A stretch of 64,000 bases of DNA, from NCBI GenBank assembly GCA_041665785.1, contig JBAYIE010000009.1, positions 1 to 64,000 on the forward strand. Direction: 5' to 3'. Below are positions 7,547 to 15,417 of this stretch, one piece after another. The first letter of the stretch is position 1. Every line of letters begins with the position of its first letter. Made by a program: the position numbers and the translations under genes. The notes beneath the pieces are model-generated. The model was not told the origin of the DNA. It saw only the letters and a program-made list of their open reading frames with translations, and ran no database searches. This DNA is from JBAYIE01 sp041665785. Lineage in GTDB: Bacteria; Bacteroidota; Bacteroidia; UKL13-3.

Positions 7547-8047
7547 TTATTTTTTCAATATCCGCCACAAATCCGTTTCCATATTTTTTTTTGTATCCTC
7601 TACAATTCTGCCGATTTCCTTACCGTTTCGAAAAACGATAATGGTCGGAACAAATTCAATTTGCAGAGAATCTATTTCAGGCGATGGCAGGCGGTCTTTC
7701 ATACGGTTAACACCAATCATCCGAATAGCGGAGGGACTGATGCCAATTTGATCGCTCACCTTAAAAAAGGAAGGAACATGTTCGCGACTATCGCTGCACC
7801 AGGTGCCTATGATCACAACAAAAGTTACAGATGCAGCTAATGGCTTTAATTTATGCACCACCTTTTCGGATGGTATATATTGGATATAGCGTTGAGTAAA
7901 CCAGGGGAATTTTTCCTCCAGTTCATTACGGGTAATTTCACCCAACATAATTGTTTCATGTTTCGTGGTTGTTTGTGCCAGAAGATTCCCTGCCAGCAGC
8001 AAGCCAAAAACCAATCCGGTTATTTCCCGGTAGCATCGAATCACCAC
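7547..8047 (-). CDS. Exported thioredoxin-fold protein with a WCSDS active-site variant
   Basis: About 166 residues with a signal peptide (basic start, LVFGLLLAGNLLAQ), followed by a thioredoxin fold. The active-site region reads GTWCSDSREH, so the second cysteine of CxxC is serine. The cis-proline loop is FVPTIIVF and is followed by RNGKEIGRIVE. It is likely periplasmic. With one cysteine it cannot carry out the usual dithiol exchange and may act in mixed-disulfide reduction or binding. No ATG lies near: GTG 8047 or 8044 gives the best signal peptide just after the fbp stop, and TTG 8068 is possible. Confidence 0.75.
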   Translation of the reverse strand: MVIRCYREITGLVFGLLLAGNLLAQTTTKHETIMLGEITRNELEEKFPWFTQRYIQYIPSEKVVHKLKPLAASVTFVVIIGTWCSDSREHVPSFFKVSDQIGISPSAIRMIGVNRMKDRLPSPEIDSLQIEFVPTIIVFRNGKEIGRIVEDTKKNMETDLWRILKK

Positions 8048-8051
8048 GGTT

Positions 8052-9056
8052 TTATTGGGTAAATTCAAGTGCTTTATTCACCATGTTTTCAGAACCGATG
8101 TAAATGGGAACGCGTTGGTGTAATTCGGTTGGTTGAATTTCCAGAATGCGTTGAGTGCCTGTAGTAGCTTTACCTCCGGCCTGTTCAACAATAAACGCCA
8201 TGGGATTGCATTCATACATCAAACGCAGTTTACCATTTGGGGTTTTGGCCGTAGGCGGATAAATGAAAATCCCTCCTTTGAGCAGATTTCGGTGCAGGTC
8301 GGCTACCATTGAACCGATATAACGTGCACTATACGGACGATTGGTTGCCTTGTCTTTTTCTTTACACCATTGAATATATTTAGCTACTCCTTCCGGAAAA
8401 TCGGCAGTGTTGCCTTCATTCAGCGAATATATGCTTCCGTCTTTTGGAGTTGAGATATTGGGATGCGAGAGGCAAAACTCACCGATCGAATTATCCAGGG
8501 TAAATCCGTTAACGCCTTTACCGGTAGTATAAACCAACATGGTAGATGAACCATAAATTACATATCCGGCAGCAACCTGCAAATGACCCGGTTGAAGTAC
8601 ATCTTCCAACGAAGGAGCAGTACCTTTGGGTGTTACCCGCCGGTAGATGGAAAAAATGGTTCCGATAGAAACATTGACATCGATATTGGATGAACCGTCC
8701 AGGGGATCAATACAAATTACATAATTTCCATTTTTGGAGTAAGCCCCTTTCATCGAAATCATGTCATCATCTTCTTCACTGGCAAATGCACAAACTTCAC
8801 CGCCACGCTCCAGCGCTGAGATGAATAATTCGTTGCCAATCAGGTCCAGCTTTTTTACATCTTCTCCCTGTACATTGGTATTTCCGGTTTCTCCAATGAT
8901 TTCTGCCAGTCCGGCCTTGTTTACTTCGCGACTGATCACTTTGGCTGCAATGCTGATATCGCGCAACAAACGTGAAAGTTCGCCTTTTGCAAATGGGAAT
9001 TCGTTTTGACGCTCAATGATAAACTGACCGAGAGTTGTAAATTTAAATTGTGACAT
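8052..9056 (-). CDS. fbp: Fructose-1,6-bisphosphatase, class I
   Basis: A 334-residue protein hydrolysing fructose 1,6-bisphosphate to fructose 6-phosphate in gluconeogenesis. It has the metal and substrate motif IDPLDGSSNID, the acidic ASEEDDD loop, and LRLMYECNPMAFIVEQAGG before the C-terminus, as in class I enzymes. The length is normal. ATG 9056 is a clear start. The downstream thioredoxin-like gene begins within a few bases of its stop, so the two are probably cotranscribed. Confidence 0.96.
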   Translation of the reverse strand: MSQFKFTTLGQFIIERQNEFPFAKGELSRLLRDISIAAKVISREVNKAGLAEIIGETGNTNVQGEDVKKLDLIGNELFISALERGGEVCAFASEEDDDMISMKGAYSKNGNYVICIDPLDGSSNIDVNVSIGTIFSIYRRVTPKGTAPSLEDVLQPGHLQVAAGYVIYGSSTMLVYTTGKGVNGFTLDNSIGEFCLSHPNISTPKDGSIYSLNEGNTADFPEGVAKYIQWCKEKDKATNRPYSARYIGSMVADLHRNLLKGGIFIYPPTAKTPNGKLRLMYECNPMAFIVEQAGGKATTGTQRILEIQPTELHQRVPIYIGSENMVNKALEFTQ

Positions 9057-9252
9057 GAATAATGGTTTAAAAGCGGGGCAAATATAAGCAACTAAAAATA
9101 ACGTGTATCGTTAATACGCATATGTTTTTTCGAAGCAGGGTATGATCAAGGCCAATGCTACGTAAAAGTGGCGATGCAGGCAAAAAAATACCATATATAA
9201 ATCCGATTCGGATAAGCCGGCAGATTATCCTAAAATTGCAGTCTTATTCTAT

Positions 9253-10530
9253 ATGCAGATGGCGAAAGGGATTAAAGTATTTAAGTTTGGAGGTGCTTCG
9301 GTTAAAAATGCCGAAGCAGTAAGCAATGTTGCAGAAGTATTGCAGCGGTTTAAGGGTGATCAGTTGCTGGTGGTGGTTTCGGCCATGGGTAAGACTACTA
9401 ATGCACTTGAACGCCTGGCACAAGCATATTACAACCGGGATGAAGAAGCTAAGGATGCGATTTATGCTGAAATCCGGAAATTTCATGAAGACGTTGTAAC
9501 CGGGTTATTGAAATCGAGCAGCAGTCATACCTATGATGATATAGAAAATCTGTTTATCGAATTGGAATGCTTGCTCGAAACACCACCCGAAAATGATTTT
9601 AACTACAATTATGATCAGATTGTAAGTTATGGCGAGATCTTCTCAACCCGCATTGTGAGCGCCTATTTGAACGAATATGGAATCCGGAATCGTTGGATGG
9701 ATGCCCGGAATTTTATCAGTACTGATAATACCTACCGCGAAGGGAAAGTAGACTGGTTGCAAACCGAGGCACTTATTCAGCATAAGTTGAAGCCGATTTT
9801 GCAAAAACAAATTGTGGTTACTCAAGGGTTTATCGGACAAAGTAAAGAGCATGCCACAACTACTTTGGGACGGGAAGGATCGGATTACAGCGCAGCTATT
9901 TTTGCCTATGGACTTGGTGCCCAATCAGTAACCATATGGAAAGATGTGGCCGGTGTAATGAATGGTGATCCAAAACTTTTTCCGGATGCCATCAAACTGG
10001 ACGAGCTCAGTTATTCGCATGCCATCGAAATGGCCTATTACGGAGCAACGGTAATACATCCCAAAACCATACAACCTTTACAAAGCCGTAATATTCCTTT
10101 GTATGTAAAGTCGTTCCTAGATCCCGGAGCACCCGGAACCCTTGTTTCAACTTCGATTTCAGAAACTCATATTCCTACTTTTATTTCCAAACAAGACCAA
10201 ATCCTGTTTTCGATAGCAAGCCGCGATTTCTCGTTTATCGTGGAAGATAACCTCAGCCGCATTTTCTCCATTTTTGCCAGTCATGGTGTACGCATTAACC
10301 TGATGCAAAATTCAGCCATCAGCTTTACCGTTTGTGTCGACAACAAAGGAGAAGAAATTGATCGCCTGCGCGACGAATTGTCGATCCATTATGCCATCCG
10401 TACCAACGAACATGCCGAGTTGTTAACTATCATGTATTACGATGATGCAGCCATTCAGAAAGCCACACAGGGAAAGGAAATATTGATGGAACAACGCACA
10501 CGGTTTACAATTCAGTCGGTTATTAAATAA
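9253..10530 (+). CDS. Aspartate kinase (monofunctional)
   Basis: A 425-residue kinase phosphorylating aspartate, the first step toward lysine, threonine and methionine. It has KFGGASV at residues 9-15, GREGSDYSAA and KDVAGVMNGDPK in the kinase fold, and a C-terminal regulatory region of about 130 residues that would hold ACT folds. No homoserine dehydrogenase domain is fused. The diaminopimelate decarboxylase gene of the same pathway is at 46 kb, so the pathway is dispersed. The 196-base gap to the divergent fbp gene should hold both promoters; a weak -7-like TAAAATTG is at 9231. Confidence 0.94.
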   Translation: MQMAKGIKVFKFGGASVKNAEAVSNVAEVLQRFKGDQLLVVVSAMGKTTNALERLAQAYYNRDEEAKDAIYAEIRKFHEDVVTGLLKSSSSHTYDDIENLFIELECLLETPPENDFNYNYDQIVSYGEIFSTRIVSAYLNEYGIRNRWMDARNFISTDNTYREGKVDWLQTEALIQHKLKPILQKQIVVTQGFIGQSKEHATTTLGREGSDYSAAIFAYGLGAQSVTIWKDVAGVMNGDPKLFPDAIKLDELSYSHAIEMAYYGATVIHPKTIQPLQSRNIPLYVKSFLDPGAPGTLVSTSISETHIPTFISKQDQILFSIASRDFSFIVEDNLSRIFSIFASHGVRINLMQNSAISFTVCVDNKGEEIDRLRDELSIHYAIRTNEHAELLTIMYYDDAAIQKATQGKEILMEQRTRFTIQSVIK

Positions 10531-10538
10531 AATACGTT

Positions 10539-11021
10539 ATGGAACCTGTATACCTTTCTTTGGGAAGCAATATGCAAGACCCCCGTAAACAACTATCCCT
10601 TGCGGTAAAGCAGATAGAACGCAGAATAGGAGATGTAACCCGGCTTTCATCCCTATACTTAACTGCACCCTGGGGAAATCAAAAACAGGAGCCCTTCTTA
10701 AACCAGGTAATTGAAGTGGAAACAGAAATGACGCCACATCGCTTATTGCAGGAACTCCTGATGATTGAAACGGATATGGGGCGAGTGCGGGTACAAAAAT
10801 GGGAACCACGGATGATTGATATCGACATCTTATTTTATGGATCGGTGGTGATGGAAGGTAATTTGAATATTCCTCATCCTTTGCTGCATCTCAGGCGATT
10901 CACGCTGGAACCCCTTCATGAACTGATTCCCGATTGGAAGCATCCGGTTTTGAATCTTACCGTTGCTGAAATGCTAAAAAATTGCCCGGATATCGGAAAG
11001 GTGGAAAAATTGTCGGATTAA
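10539..11021 (+). CDS. folK: 2-amino-4-hydroxy-6-hydroxymethyldihydropteridine diphosphokinase
   Basis: A 160-residue HPPK that transfers pyrophosphate from ATP to the pterin in folate synthesis. It begins YLSLGSNMQDP, has TAPWGNQKQEPFLN and the catalytic signature RMIDIDILFYG, and HPLLHLRRFTLEPL, all in family order and spacing. It starts 8 bases after the aspartokinase stop and precedes a deoxynucleoside kinase by 27 bases, so the three form one transcription unit. Confidence 0.96.
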   Translation: MEPVYLSLGSNMQDPRKQLSLAVKQIERRIGDVTRLSSLYLTAPWGNQKQEPFLNQVIEVETEMTPHRLLQELLMIETDMGRVRVQKWEPRMIDIDILFYGSVVMEGNLNIPHPLLHLRRFTLEPLHELIPDWKHPVLNLTVAEMLKNCPDIGKVEKLSD

Positions 11022-11048
11022 GGGATTATATTATTCCCAAATTTGAAC

Positions 11049-11705
11049 ATGAGCATCTCTCCGGCGCATCCTTACGTGGTTATTGAAGGCAATATCGGTG
11101 CCGGCAAATCAACGCTGGCAACTATGCTGAGCCGTGATTTCAATGCCCGCCTGATTCTGGAAGAGTTTGAAGACAATTCCTTTCTCCCGAAATTTTATGA
11201 ACAACCCGGACGTTTTGCTTTTCCACTCGAGATGAGTTTTCTGGCTTCGCGATTCAATCAACTGAAACATCAGCTATTGGAAACCGATTTATTTCAAAAT
11301 ACCATCGTCAGCGATTACATGTTTGCCAAATGTTTGCTGTTTTCGAAAGTAAATCTGGATGAAGATGAATACGAATTGTACGGCAAATTGTTTGATATCA
11401 TCAACCAGCAACTCCCTCAACCGGATCTGCTGGTATACCTGCATCATCCGCTGGAAAAATTAAAATGGAATATCATCAACCGCGGACGGCCTTATGAACT
11501 AAAAATCAACGACGATTACCTGAAACATTTGTGGGAAAGCTATCAGGAATATTTTCAGGCCAATCAAAACCTGCGTATTCTTGTGATTGATTGCGCTTCG
11601 ATCGATTTTGTGAGCAATAGCGATCATTATGAGAATATCCGGGCACTCATTTGTAAAGCGTATGAACCGGGAATTCATTATATAAACTGGCTCATTGAGG
11701 AGTAG
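11049..11705 (+). CDS. Deoxynucleoside kinase
   Basis: A 218-residue dNK/dGK-type kinase. It has the P-loop EGNIGAGKST, the LEEFEDNSFLPKFYE substrate region, an SDYMFAK motif (the DRS-like site) and the lid NRGRPYE. It phosphorylates deoxynucleosides for nucleotide salvage. ATG 11049 is preferred; a TTG lies two codons upstream. The base specificity cannot be read. It is the last gene before a repeat-rich spacer. Confidence 0.92.
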   Translation: MSISPAHPYVVIEGNIGAGKSTLATMLSRDFNARLILEEFEDNSFLPKFYEQPGRFAFPLEMSFLASRFNQLKHQLLETDLFQNTIVSDYMFAKCLLFSKVNLDEDEYELYGKLFDIINQQLPQPDLLVYLHHPLEKLKWNIINRGRPYELKINDDYLKHLWESYQEYFQANQNLRILVIDCASIDFVSNSDHYENIRALICKAYEPGIHYINWLIEE

Positions 11706-11860
11706 TTAATGGGTAATGGTTATTTGTTAATAGTTAATGGTTATTCGTTAATAGTTAATGGTTATTCGTTATTGAGTAATCGTTCACTGGTTAGCAACTT
11801 CGTACTTCGTAATTCGTAATTCGTACTTTGTAATTCACCATCCGTACTTCGTACTTCCTA
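11706..11860. repeat. AT-rich intergenic repeat tract
   Basis: Two kinds of short tandem units: about three copies of a TTAATGGTTATTCGTTAATAG-like 20-mer, then several CGTACTTCGTAATT-like units. Parts of both units, and a CTGGTTAGCAACTTCG segment between them, recur in 49804-49985. This looks like a dispersed intergenic repeat family with no coding capacity. Confidence 0.75.
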
Positions 11861-11873
11861 ATTCATCTTTGGT

Positions 11874-12482
11874 TTGACAACACCTGCAATTCTCAGCTTA
11901 CATTATTTGCCCTGCATCGATTGGTTTATGGTTTTTTTGAATCAGGAAACAATCATTGATATTCATGAACATTACCTGAAACAGAGTTACCGCAACCGTT
12001 GCGTTATACTATCGGCTAATGGTCCGCTGGCACTAACGGTTCCGGTGAAGAAGAAAACGCAAAAGCAACCCATGGCTACCCTTGAAATTGAATACGATTT
12101 TGATTGGCAAAAGCAACACTGGGAATCCATTCGTTCGGCATACAATTCATCGCCTTACTTTTTGTATTATCAGGATTATTTCGAAAAAATGTATAGCACT
12201 AAACCAAAGTGCTTGATCGAGTGGAATATGAAATTGATTGAGACTGTATTGCAATGCATAAAAGTGGAATGTACGATGCATTTTTCTACACAATACCTCA
12301 AACAGGAGAACAATGATTTCCGTGAGCGCATTCATCCAAAAAGGGAACACATTTTTGTGCATCCGCTGTATATGCAGGTATTTGCCGAAAAATATCCGTT
12401 TCACAACAATCTCAGTGTGTTGGATCTGTTGTTCAATAAGGGTCCGGAGAGCCGTGAGTACCTGATGGAGTTGACCGACTAG
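11874..12482 (+). CDS. WbqC-like family protein
   Basis: A 202-residue protein of the WbqC family: LHYLPCIDWF at the N-terminus, HYLKQSYRNRC, LTVPVKKK, then HWESIRSAYNSSPYF. Some family members lie in O-antigen clusters, but the biochemical activity is not established. The family motif begins at about residue 8, which requires the TTG start at 11874 because no upstream ATG is in frame. It is followed by the chorismate mutase-TrhP-ferredoxin genes after 65 bases. Confidence 0.82.
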   Translation: MTTPAILSLHYLPCIDWFMVFLNQETIIDIHEHYLKQSYRNRCVILSANGPLALTVPVKKKTQKQPMATLEIEYDFDWQKQHWESIRSAYNSSPYFLYYQDYFEKMYSTKPKCLIEWNMKLIETVLQCIKVECTMHFSTQYLKQENNDFRERIHPKREHIFVHPLYMQVFAEKYPFHNNLSVLDLLFNKGPESREYLMELTD

Positions 12483-12547
12483 AACAAATCAAAATACGAC
12501 CAAAGTCATAAAACTTATGCCGGGCGGTTGCGAAATTTGCGACCCTT

Positions 12548-12850
12548 GTGAATACCCTTAACCAACAACAATTGGATGACTTACGTACCGAACTGGATCT
12601 TGTAGATCGTGAATTGGTACGCTTGCTGGCTAAACGTCAGCATTTGGTGGAAGAATTGAGTGCATTGAAGACCTCCTTAAATCTCCCCATTGAAATAATT
12701 GAACATTGGGAAGTCTCGCTTTCAAAACGCCTGGAAGAAGGAAAATCATTGCAGATTCATCCTGAATGGGTGAACCAATTGTTCAATACCCTCCACAAAC
12801 TTTCCATTGAATTACAACAACAGTTACGAAATGAAGCAAAACCCGAATAA
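12548..12850 (+). CDS. Chorismate mutase type II-like (AroQ) protein, divergent active site
   Basis: A 100-residue all-helical protein matching the AroQ chorismate mutase fold: LRTELDLVDRELVRLLAKR, then a Lys in ELSALK, and a C-terminal helix with LQQQ. Aligned by eye to the E. coli domain, residues equivalent to R11, R28, K39 and Q88 are kept. D48, R51 and E52 appear replaced (Ile, His, Trp). If active it would make prephenate. The start is GTG 12548; no ATG is in frame. Its 3' end overlaps the TrhP-like gene by 20 bases, which suggests linked function: TrhP-type enzymes need prephenate. Confidence 0.72.
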   Translation: MNTLNQQQLDDLRTELDLVDRELVRLLAKRQHLVEELSALKTSLNLPIEIIEHWEVSLSKRLEEGKSLQIHPEWVNQLFNTLHKLSIELQQQLRNEAKPE

Positions 12851-14084
12851 GGTAGAACTCTTGTCACCGGCCGGATCGTTTGAAGCGCTGATGGCAGCCA
12901 TCCATGCAGGTTGCGATGCCGTTTATTTCGGCATTGAGCAATTGAATATGCGGGCCCGTTCGACCTATAATTTTGAATTAACCGATATCGAAAAAATCAC
13001 AGCGATAGCACGTGAGCATGGCATTAAAACATATATCACCCTGAACACCGTCATGTACGATCACGATATGCAGCTGATGCATCAGATTGTGGATACGGCC
13101 AAACTACACGGAGTTAATGCTGTTATCGCTTCCGATCACGCAGTGATGCATTATGCGCACAAGGTGGGTATGACGGTGCATGTGTCTACGCAGGCCAGCA
13201 TCTCCAATATAGATACCGTTGAATTCTACAGCGTATTCGCCGATACGATGGTATTGGCGCGCGAACTTACCTTGAGTCAGGTTGAACATATTGCCCATGA
13301 AATTCAACGCAGAAATATTTGTGGTCCGTCGTGTGAGTTGGTAAAGCTCGAAGTTTTTGCTCACGGTGCTTTGTGTATGGCCGTTTCGGGCAAATGTTAC
13401 CTGAGTCTGCATTCACATTATGCTTCGGCCAATCGCGGAGCCTGCATTCAAAACTGCCGGCACAGTTATATTGTAACGGATAAAGAAGACGGTACAGAAC
13501 TGGAAGTTGACAATGAATATATTATGTCGGCGAAAGATTTGTGCACGATTGGTTTTTTAGATCAGGTTATAAATGCCGGAGTCAGGGTGTTGAAAATTGA
13601 AGGCCGTGGCCGGGCCGCCGATTATGTACATACTACCACCCAATGTTACAGAGAGGCTATCGATGCCTGTAACGAAAGAACATATACAGCAGCCAGAGTA
13701 GAGGAATGGACAAGACGTTTGGAGCAGGTTTACAACCGCGGCTTTTGGGATGGATATTATTTGGGAAGAAAAATGGGTGAGTGGTCGGATACCTATGGTT
13801 CGAAAGCCAAATTAAAAAAAATCTATCTGGCTAAAACCGTTCACTTTTTCCCAAAGGCTGGTGTAGGCGAATTTGTAATGGAAAGTTTATCGCTCCAGCA
13901 AGGAGATCGACTGATGATTACAGGTACCACCACCGGATATGTAGAATTGGACGCGGATGAATTGCGTAAAGTAGATCTTGTTGTAGATAAGGTTCAAAAA
14001 GGAGATTCCTTTACGCTGAAAGTGCCCGGTACCATTCGCGCCGGAGATAAATTGTATAAAGTAGTGGACTCCGATGCGCTATAA
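12831..14084 (+). CDS. Peptidase U32 family protein, TrhP-like tRNA uridine-34 hydroxylation enzyme
   Basis: A 417-residue U32 family protein beginning VELLSPAGSFEALMAAI with DAVYFGIEQLNMRA. It has the family signature FAHGALCMAVSGKCYLS and cysteines in RGACIQNCRHSY that bind an iron-sulfur cluster. The length fits E. coli TrhP (YegQ), which makes 5-hydroxyuridine at tRNA position 34 using prephenate, rather than the longer RlhA. Neighbours on both sides overlap it: a chorismate-mutase-like gene before (20 bases) and a ferredoxin gene after (11 bases). This supports a hydroxylation role rather than proteolysis. ATG 12831 is chosen because family homology begins there. Confidence 0.87.
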   Translation: MKQNPNKVELLSPAGSFEALMAAIHAGCDAVYFGIEQLNMRARSTYNFELTDIEKITAIAREHGIKTYITLNTVMYDHDMQLMHQIVDTAKLHGVNAVIASDHAVMHYAHKVGMTVHVSTQASISNIDTVEFYSVFADTMVLARELTLSQVEHIAHEIQRRNICGPSCELVKLEVFAHGALCMAVSGKCYLSLHSHYASANRGACIQNCRHSYIVTDKEDGTELEVDNEYIMSAKDLCTIGFLDQVINAGVRVLKIEGRGRAADYVHTTTQCYREAIDACNERTYTAARVEEWTRRLEQVYNRGFWDGYYLGRKMGEWSDTYGSKAKLKKIYLAKTVHFFPKAGVGEFVMESLSLQQGDRLMITGTTTGYVELDADELRKVDLVVDKVQKGDSFTLKVPGTIRAGDKLYKVVDSDAL

Positions 14085-14304
14085 AATTATCCAGCAGCGC
14101 ATACGCTGCATTGGCTGCAATGCCTGTGTGGAAGCTGCTCCCCAACGGTGGCGGATCTCACGCAAAGATGGACGCTGTACCCTGGTTGAAGGCATAGAAA
14201 AGAAAGGTTTTTTTACCGCCACCATCGATGCTTCCGAACTGGAAGAGAACCTGAAAGCCATGCGCAATTGTCCGGTTGGGATTATACAGGTGAGGGAAGG
14301 GTGA
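14074..14304 (+). CDS. Small [4Fe-4S] ferredoxin
   Basis: A 76-residue ferredoxin with one cluster site: CIGCNAC near the N-terminus and the fourth ligand in NCPVG near the C-terminus. The start codon overlaps the end of the TrhP-like gene, so the electron carrier and enzyme are translated together. In E. coli the ferredoxin YfhL takes part in related RNA hydroxylation. The coding end (QVREG, stop TGA 14302-14304) runs into a purine-rich repeat, so length changes there could alter the tail. Confidence 0.85.
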   Translation: MRYKIIQQRIRCIGCNACVEAAPQRWRISRKDGRCTLVEGIEKKGFFTATIDASELEENLKAMRNCPVGIIQVREG

Positions 14305-14361
14305 GGGTGAGAGTGGGAGTGAGAGGGAGAGGGAGGGGGAGAGGGAGAGGGAGAGGGAGGG
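14291..14361 (+). repeat. Purine-only GGGAGA-type simple repeat with G-quadruplex potential
   Basis: About 70 bases of G and A with few Ts on the plus strand, including at least six runs of three or more Gs at short spacing. It begins within the ferredoxin's last codons and continues through the gap. The tract is prone to slippage and could fold as a G-quadruplex on the coding strand, possibly ending transcription of the operon. Confidence 0.85.
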
Positions 14362-14489
14362 TATGTGTATGAGTAAGCGGACATTTGTTTCCAATCTGCT
14401 TTTCAAGTAAATGGAATCACAAAGTTACATTGAACCATGTCTGCCTTAATTATACCAATCAGGTTTGATGAGTTTGACTTTCTTTTCCA

Positions 14490-14816
14490 TCAGACGAGTT
14501 TAACAAAGTTGTCTTCAAGTTTAACGTTAAAGTTTATCTCGGCTTTTAATGCTTTAAACACTTTCAAAATGGTGTCAATGGTCGCACTGTTTGCACTGCT
14601 TTCAAGTTTTGAAATCTGGGCTTTCTGCACTCCAATAAGTTTTCCAAGTTCTTCTTGTGTCATGTGTCGTTCTTGTCTTGCAGCTTTAATCATTTTTCCC
14701 AAAACGTCCATACGGAGTTCATATTCGTACTCGTCACGTTTAGTTGTCCCAACTTTACCGATATACTTATCCTTCATTTCGGCAAGCGAATACGTTTTTA
14801 TTTCTTTAGTTGCCAT
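14490..14816 (-). CDS. HigA-type antitoxin, XRE family helix-turn-helix
   Basis: A 108-residue protein with an Xre-type helix-turn-helix at about 40-95 (KMIKAARQERHMTQEELGKL, VQKAQISKLE). It follows the toxin gene by 4 bases, the toxin-first order of HigBA modules. It should neutralise the toxin and repress the shared promoter. Confidence 0.85.
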   Translation of the reverse strand: MATKEIKTYSLAEMKDKYIGKVGTTKRDEYEYELRMDVLGKMIKAARQERHMTQEELGKLIGVQKAQISKLESSANSATIDTILKVFKALKAEINFNVKLEDNFVKLV

Positions 14817-14820
14817 AGGG

Positions 14821-15162
14821 TTATTTTTTCTGTTTGTTATTGAAATAACGGTCTTTTAGTCTAACAGCACGAGCGATTTCGTTTTTTGGAACTTTGTCAA
14901 CCTTTTTTATGAAACCGTGGGTTGCCACTACCAAGGTTTCTTTGCTATCTGTCTTGTCCCAAAATGCAAGTAGTCTGATTTGAAGTCCCGCATATTTTGT
15001 TCGAACCTCCCAAATGTCGTTTTGAAGTTTCTTTAAAAGTTTTGGGTCATTCGTTTGTTCAGCAAGGTCAATATTGTAAAAGATTTTTTTGATTGTCTTA
15101 AGGTCAAGTCCAGAAATGAACTTGTCTGCCTCTTCTAAAAATCTTGTTTCAAAATATCTCAT
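14821..15162 (-). CDS. HigB/RelE-type toxin (phage-derived Gp49-like family)
   Basis: A 113-residue RelE-superfamily protein: FLEEADKFISGLD, KKLQNDIWEVR, GLQIRLLAFWDK, LVVATHGFIKKVDKVP and ARAVRLKDRYF follow the order seen in HigB-type mRNA interferases, which cleave mRNA on the ribosome. It is first in the pair, as in HigBA. It lies next to a purine repeat and a gene-poor stretch, a common setting for acquired modules. Confidence 0.85.
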   Translation of the reverse strand: MRYFETRFLEEADKFISGLDLKTIKKIFYNIDLAEQTNDPKLLKKLQNDIWEVRTKYAGLQIRLLAFWDKTDSKETLVVATHGFIKKVDKVPKNEIARAVRLKDRYFNNKQKK

Positions 15163-15417
15163 TCAAAACGGTCTTGTTAAACGTCACAAAGATAAATAAA
15201 GTTTCTATATTTAGAAACTAAAGTTTGGATTATTGCTGGTGGTTTAGTTTTCTAGTCAGATGCTCATTGCTTAGCAACCTTGCGCAGTTGCTGACTGCGG
15301 AAGGATTAATTGATTCACTAAGTTTAAATTAAAAGCGAAACTAAATGCTGAAATTTGCGAGTTAACGGCAATGTCGGGAGACTACTTTTATGCACAGTTG
15401 CATTCCGTGGCTGCACT

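Noticed and set aside
7402..7840. Several plus-strand open frames over the second palindrome and the thioredoxin-like gene
   Set aside because: They are shadows of the minus-strand thioredoxin-like gene and of the repeat; no family signature or coding character.
11706..11860. Short regular repeats resembling a CRISPR array
   Set aside because: Units are adjacent and variable, with no unique spacers of constant length and no cas genes in the window.
13104..13412. Antisense frame within the TrhP-like gene
   Set aside because: No homology pattern; the opposite strand holds a complete, conserved protein.
14079..14406. Minus-strand frames coding Pro-Ser or Ser-Leu repeats
   Set aside because: Products of the GGGAGA simple repeat read in reverse; they overlap the well-supported ferredoxin gene.
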